Shown here one piece after another: positions 60,141-64,000 of a stretch of 64,000 nucleotides of DNA. The stretch is taken from NCBI RefSeq assembly GCF_014529535.1, contig NW_023503374.1, forward strand, positions 5,518,001-5,582,000, in the 5' to 3' direction. This DNA is from Bradysia coprophila. Taxonomy: Eukaryota > Arthropoda > Insecta > Diptera > Sciaridae. Below the pieces are notes generated by a model, which searched no databases, was not told where the DNA came from, and worked only from the letters and a program-made list of their open reading frames with translations. A program made the translations under genes and the position numbers. Within the stretch, counting starts at the first letter, position 1, and each line of letters begins with the position of its first letter.

Positions 60141-60600
60141 TTAACGTAACACCTTTGAATGATATGTTACGTTTTCGCAATTCCAGCTTAGGCTCTGGGA
60201 GATTGTCCAATTCTTGCCGTCCATGTTGTCAGAAAAAAAAAGTAAATGTCATCATAAACAGAAATGTAAAGCAAAAAGCATAGAGAAAAGAGCGTAATTA
60301 TATTCTAGTTTTAGGGGTGCGGGAAATGTTAGATTTACAGAAATGTTTTAAGTATGCACGGACACGAAAATATGCGTTTAAATTGTTGTTTATAAGAAAG
60401 CTTACGGGAAGAGAAAAGTGAAATTCGACTTGTTTTCTAGTTTGAGAGTTGTTGTGGTTTGTAATTGATTCCACAAGAATTTCGTTGAACAAATGAATAT
60501 CTAGATTTTTATTTTCTGAATTTTGAGCAGACACGCTCTCGCAACATAACATGACCCAGGACACAGTTACCGCTGCTACTGTACATTTGACCAGTTCCAT
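60141..60600 (-). CDS. candidate small secreted protein, MITE-derived in part
   Basis: A minus-strand frame opens at ATG 60600 with a strong signal-peptide profile (MELVKCTVAAVTVSWVML, then Cys-Cys and a SVSA-Q cleavage site). A TATAAAA box lies at 60688-60694, about 90 bases upstream. A GTAAGC donor after 60406 could be joined in phase 0 to 60212-60141, adding a tail with NWT and NVT glycosylation sites, about 88 residues in all. The acceptor exon also reads openly in another frame (ELDNLPEPKLELRKRNISFK), so the second exon is uncertain. Most of the mature part lies in sequence homologous to the MITE at 14855-15047. Confidence 0.33.
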
Positions 60601-60687
60601 TGTAAATGAAAAATTGGAAATTGGAATGAAAAAGTCAAATGAACAAAAAATGCAAATTAAAAGGTTCTAATCTGGTGAAATTGATAG

Positions 60688-60694
60688 TTTTATA
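60688..60694 (-). promoter_or_regulatory. TATA box upstream of the candidate secreted protein
   Basis: TATAAAA on the minus strand inside GGTATAAAACTATC. No strong initiator is seen at the expected distance. Confidence 0.35.
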
Positions 60695-61300
60695 CCTATT
60701 CACCCTAAATAACACTTTTCTGAACAAATAAACATAAATTCGTCGATTTTTGTTCATTCGACTTTTTTACTCTAACAAAAAATTGCCAACTTTGGGCTTC
60801 AAAAACAAAGCTCCTATGATTTTTTTCAACTTGTAATCATAAAACTTCTCTGCAATGTATTCTCTATGAGATTACCTGTTCAGACATACCTCACACGATG
60901 CATTATGTCGTCATTTGCCGATTTTGTTTGCAAATAAAGTTGAAATTTTTGGTTGAAAAGTCTTAGTTGGGAACACTGACAGAGTTACCCTGCCCGAGTG
61001 AAGGCGAAGAACAACAACGTTCTTATGGTATTTCATAGCTGAACTCCTCAGCTATTCACTACAGTTAGCAGCAATGTCTTCTGTTCCCAACTGCCTGAGA
61101 TATCTGGCAACATTGTGTGCAATTTCATGCTATTACCCCAAAAATCAAAAATCAGCCTAGAGGCAAGGGAAAAATGAATTTTTAAATTTTTTTTTTGCTG
61201 TTTGGGATTCCTTGGTCAATTCTGAGTACAGCCTGGGGCCAGGCCTTTTAAATAGAAACAAAATGAAAATACGACCCACTCTAGTATGTAGATGTGAAAC

Positions 61301-61457
61301 CACGGCAGAGTAAAATAAACCGTGCAGGAGCGGTTCATTTTCGAAATGTCAAATAATACATTGTATGAAAATGACCTCAACTGAACACTGAATACTAGAT
61401 AATACAGGTCCCTAGTCAAATCAAGCGCTCCTGCTTGGTATAATTTACTCTGTCGTG
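61301..61457. mobile_element. 157-bp MITE with 7-bp duplication
   Basis: CACGGCAGAGTAAAATAAAC and CCGTGCAGGAGCG on the left match CGCTCCTGC and GGTATAATTTACTCTGTCGTG on the right in inverted orientation. GTGAAAC flanks both ends (61294-61300 and 61458-61464). Confidence 0.8.
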
Positions 61458-61464
61458 GTGAAAC

Positions 61465-61740
61465 ACATTTTTTCACTTTTGCTTCACAGAACTTGCACTC
61501 CCACGGAAAATATGGTGCAATCTAAATCGGATGATATCAGGTCACGGTAACTTCAAGTGGAAATTCATCAATGATCCAAGTTGCAGCTGTGGTGAGGCGA
61601 GACAGAGCATGAATCATATTTTGCTTGATTGTCCGAATAGTAAATGCACGGGACAAGTAAGTGAGTTCATCAATTTGACCAATGACGCTGTAAGTTGGCT
61701 TTCGACCCTCAAACTGTAATGTTCTGTAGTGTCTTACTTG
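61465..61740 (+). mobile_element. jockey-like LINE RNase H end fragment
   Basis: The plus strand reads ELALPRKIWCNLNRMISGHG, then DPSCSCGEARQSMNHILLDC, the well-known zinc-knuckle-like end of jockey/I-type RNase H regions (xSGHGxFxxxLxxxxxxxxPxCxCGxxxxTxxHxLxxCP). It stops at about 61719. The upstream domains are missing. Confidence 0.85.
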
Positions 61741-62394
61741 TGATATTTTTTTTCTTCAATTTAAATTCAAAATTTTATTTTTTCGTTATTGCTCCTTAGA
61801 TACACGCTGTCGCTTCGAGAATTGTACAATTTTGAGACAAATAAACCATACGCTAAATAAATTCACAGGTGTGACCACATATATGTCAGTAAATCTGAAC
61901 TTGTTGTAATACAAAATTGATGCATGCCTCATGTGATGAATTACTTCATTCCAATCTACTATTGGTATTTACCTCTGTCTAATCTTTTCCAGTTTTGAGA
62001 AATAATTTTATGGAAGCCTCCTGATAATAAATAATATCACTCATTTGTGAGTGTCTCCATTGCTTCGATAAAATTATTGGCAAATTACGTTATTTATAGC
62101 TCTTATCAATATGTCCATTAGATTACTGTAAGCCTATTACGCACTCTTCGCTGAGAGCATTTTGTCCTCGAACCTCAAGTGAAGTTAAAATATTTAATTG
62201 AGCCGCGAATTGAGTTCTCCATGCGAGACAATCATTAGATTTCACCTCGGACTTTACTCAATGCAGCGTGCGTCTAGGGATATGCATAATACGTTGTTAT
62301 GTAGTTCTACCAATGCTTTTCTTCGGATTTTTTCTAAAATATCATACGGATTAGCAGTAAAATTTGTTTTCGCAACAAATTGCGAAAAACGTTG
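61741..62394. other. intergenic, no gene seen
   Basis: AT-rich sequence between the LINE fragment and the inverted repeat. No feature recognised. Confidence 0.4.
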
Positions 62395-62515
62395 TATATA
62401 ACTCGATGATAAATGCTTTTTTAGGCACATGATGTGTATTGTGACACTCGGCCTACGGCCTCGAATGACAATCTACACATCTAGTGCCTAAAAAAGCATT
62501 TATCACGGTTGTACA
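62395..62515. repeat. inverted repeat with CTCGGCCTACGGCCTCGA core
   Basis: GATAAATGCTTTTTTAGGCAC on the left is matched by GTGCCTAAAAAAGCATTTAT on the right. A related single stretch (ACTCGGTGACAAATGATTTT, then TTAGACACCTGATGTGTA) occurs at 37915-37960. Confidence 0.75.
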
Positions 62516-62707
62516 AATAACTATTATCTTTTCCCTGAAGAGGTGAATACTAGGCCTAATATAACGACTTTGGATACTCTTATAACAGTGGCTCCTCTTG
62601 ATAATTTAATGTAATAACAGCACACACAGTTGTTTTAAACAAACGTTAAAGTTTGCATGCCCTACATTTGACGATAGAAAATCGTATTGAATTTGTATTG
62701 TACAAAA

Positions 62708-64000
62708 ATGTTAATATTTGGGTTGATGCTGTTAAGTTCTACTATTTTCTTGGAATTGGTTAGTGGTGAAAACTATTCGGAGCGTTATCGTCTTCAGGTG
62801 CACTATTCGTTGCCGTCTGGATGGTTAAATGATCCAAACGGGTTGATATTTCATGGTGGTGTCTATCATTTGTTTTACCAGAATTATCCGTATAACAAAT
62901 TATGGGGGCCGATGCATTGGGGTCACGCCGTATCAACTGATTTAATCCATTGGGAAACATTGCCAGTTGCAATAAAACCTGAAGATGACGGTGATATATT
63001 CAGTGGTTGTTGTGTGGTTGACAACAAAAATGTGACTGGATTTTCAAAAAATGGCATTGAACCGTTGGTTGCATTATTCACTCTCAGTAAGAATGGCTAT
63101 CAGAGTCAAGCAATGGCATATTCATACGATAATGGAGTTTCATTCACACGATACGATTGGAATCCAGTTATTGAAAATCCGTCACTAGTCGACTTTCGTG
63201 ATCCTAATGTGATCGAACGAAATGGAATATATTACATGGCCGTGGCAGCTAATGATCGAATCATATTTTACAGCAGCACAGATTTGTTATCGTGGACCAA
63301 ACTAAGTGAATTTGGAGCCTCACCAAGTCAGGGTGATAAATCTGGTGTTTGGGAATGTCCGGCGATTGTTGCATTAACAGATGAAAACGGTACGGAGTAT
63401 CATGTACTGATTGTATCAGAAAATGGTGATGCTGCGGGTAGTGTGATGCAATATTTTATCGGTAGATTTGATGGGAGTTACTTTGTTAATCTAAATGGTG
63501 CAGCGACTACTTTGTGGCTTGATCATGGACCAGATAACTATGCAGCGGTTCCTTTTCACAATGACCCACACGGCCGAGTCATTTTAATCGGTTGGATGAG
63601 TAATTGGTTGTATGCACAAGAAATTCCAACATCAACATGGCGAGGTCAAATGACAATACCACGTGCACTTGGACTCAAAACAGTCAATGGAAACGTTTAT
63701 GTCGTGCAGCAACCAATCGATGATTTACTATCGATTGCTGACACTTCGAAAAATTGGAAGATTGCAGAATCAATTAGCGTTGGAACATCCTTTACTTACA
63801 ATTTAAGTAAAGAATCTTCAATCGAATCATCGCTGTTATTACTGGAGTATGTCTTCGATATTGAAAATGCACAAAGTGGAATAGTTGAGTTTCGCTTCAG
63901 CAATAGTCACAATGAATTTGTTTCGTTTGCGTATATTGCTCAGGAAAAAGTTTATCAATTGGATCGAACGAAGTCTGGAAAGACATCATTCAGTAATCGG
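62708..64000 (+). CDS. secreted GH32 beta-fructofuranosidase, 3' end beyond window
   Basis: From ATG 62708 the frame is open for 431 codons without an intron or stop to the window edge. Residues 1-20 form a signal peptide (MLIFGLMLLSSTIFLELVSG). All three GH32 catalytic elements are present: GWLNDPNG with the nucleophile D42, FRDPNV with D165 as transition-state stabiliser, and WECPA with the acid/base E216. The five-bladed propeller is complete, and a beta-sandwich domain begins near residue 350. The enzyme hydrolyses sucrose, raffinose or fructans outside the cell, most likely in gut or saliva. Animals ancestrally lack GH32, and insect copies known from moths, beetles and gall midges are bacterial in origin. 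Codon use looks like that of the neighbouring genes, so any transfer was not recent. Confidence 0.96.
   Translation, partial: MLIFGLMLLSSTIFLELVSGENYSERYRLQVHYSLPSGWLNDPNGLIFHGGVYHLFYQNYPYNKLWGPMHWGHAVSTDLIHWETLPVAIKPEDDGDIFSGCCVVDNKNVTGFSKNGIEPLVALFTLSKNGYQSQAMAYSYDNGVSFTRYDWNPVIENPSLVDFRDPNVIERNGIYYMAVAANDRIIFYSSTDLLSWTKLSEFGASPSQGDKSGVWECPAIVALTDENGTEYHVLIVSENGDAAGSVMQYFIGRFDGSYFVNLNGAATTLWLDHGPDNYAAVPFHNDPHGRVILIGWMSNWLYAQEIPTSTWRGQMTIPRALGLKTVNGNVYVVQQPIDDLLSIADTSKNWKIAESISVGTSFTYNLSKESSIESSLLLLEYVFDIENAQSGIVEFRFSNSHNEFVSFAYIAQEKVYQLDRTKSGKTSFSNR

Noticed and set aside
1-64000. CRISPR arrays, tRNA, rRNA and bacterial operon features
   Set aside because: None seen; repeat spacing, introns and gene content are those of an insect nuclear genome.

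Overview
The window is eukaryotic nuclear DNA from an insect, almost certainly a fly. It is AT-rich, its genes carry short GT-AG introns, and it holds orthologues of the Drosophila genes white, gek (MRCK kinase), Tango6 and Sting. A secreted GH32 beta-fructosidase gene at the right edge points towards a lower dipteran of the Sciaroidea (fungus gnats and gall midges), a group in which bacterial-type GH32 genes are known. That placement is an inference. No gene was compared with a database; identifications rest on recognised motifs and on residue patterns recalled for the families.

Layout, left to right. 0-2.7 kb: decayed non-LTR retrotransposon and repeat sequence. 2.7-4.6 kb (+): a C2H2 zinc-finger gene. 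4.6-10.4 kb: gene-free, packed with MITEs and nested insertions. 10.4-11.75 kb (+): a STING homologue. 12.7-14.4 kb (-): glycerate kinase. 15.1-16 kb (-): the end of a small SAP-domain protein with one membrane segment. 17.1-22.9 kb (-): the complete eye-pigment ABC transporter gene white, whose large first intron holds a jockey-type LINE. 24-24.7 kb: an RTE-like LINE fragment and a foldback MITE. 25-28.5 kb (+): a Tango6-like HEAT-repeat gene. 28.5-31.3 kb: repeats and a weak gene candidate. 31.4-52.1 kb (+): a complete 26-coding-exon gek gene with an 11.7-kb intron. 52-56.3 kb: gene-free AT-rich DNA with one near-perfect palindrome. 56.3-57.9 kb (-): a secreted non-specific nuclease. 58-62.7 kb: repeats plus a weak secreted-peptide candidate. 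62.7 kb to the edge (+): the GH32 enzyme, cut off by the window end.

The most interesting points are these. (1) Two long open exons in the giant gek intron have acceptors in the same phase as the constitutive exon. They would give kinase isoforms that lose C1-PH-CNH-CRIB; one gains a hydrophobic tail anchor, recalling mammalian DMPK. (2) A 2.9-kb inverted repeat next to the first of these exons carries the same 116-codon ORF on both arms without a visible base difference. (3) STING and a secreted nuclease could both act on foreign nucleic acid. (4) The GH32 gene looks horizontally acquired. (5) There are many foldback MITEs with clear target duplications, including one that was itself hit by a LINE fragment.

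The genes do not form an operon or pathway; each appears to be transcribed separately, as expected for an insect chromosome arm.
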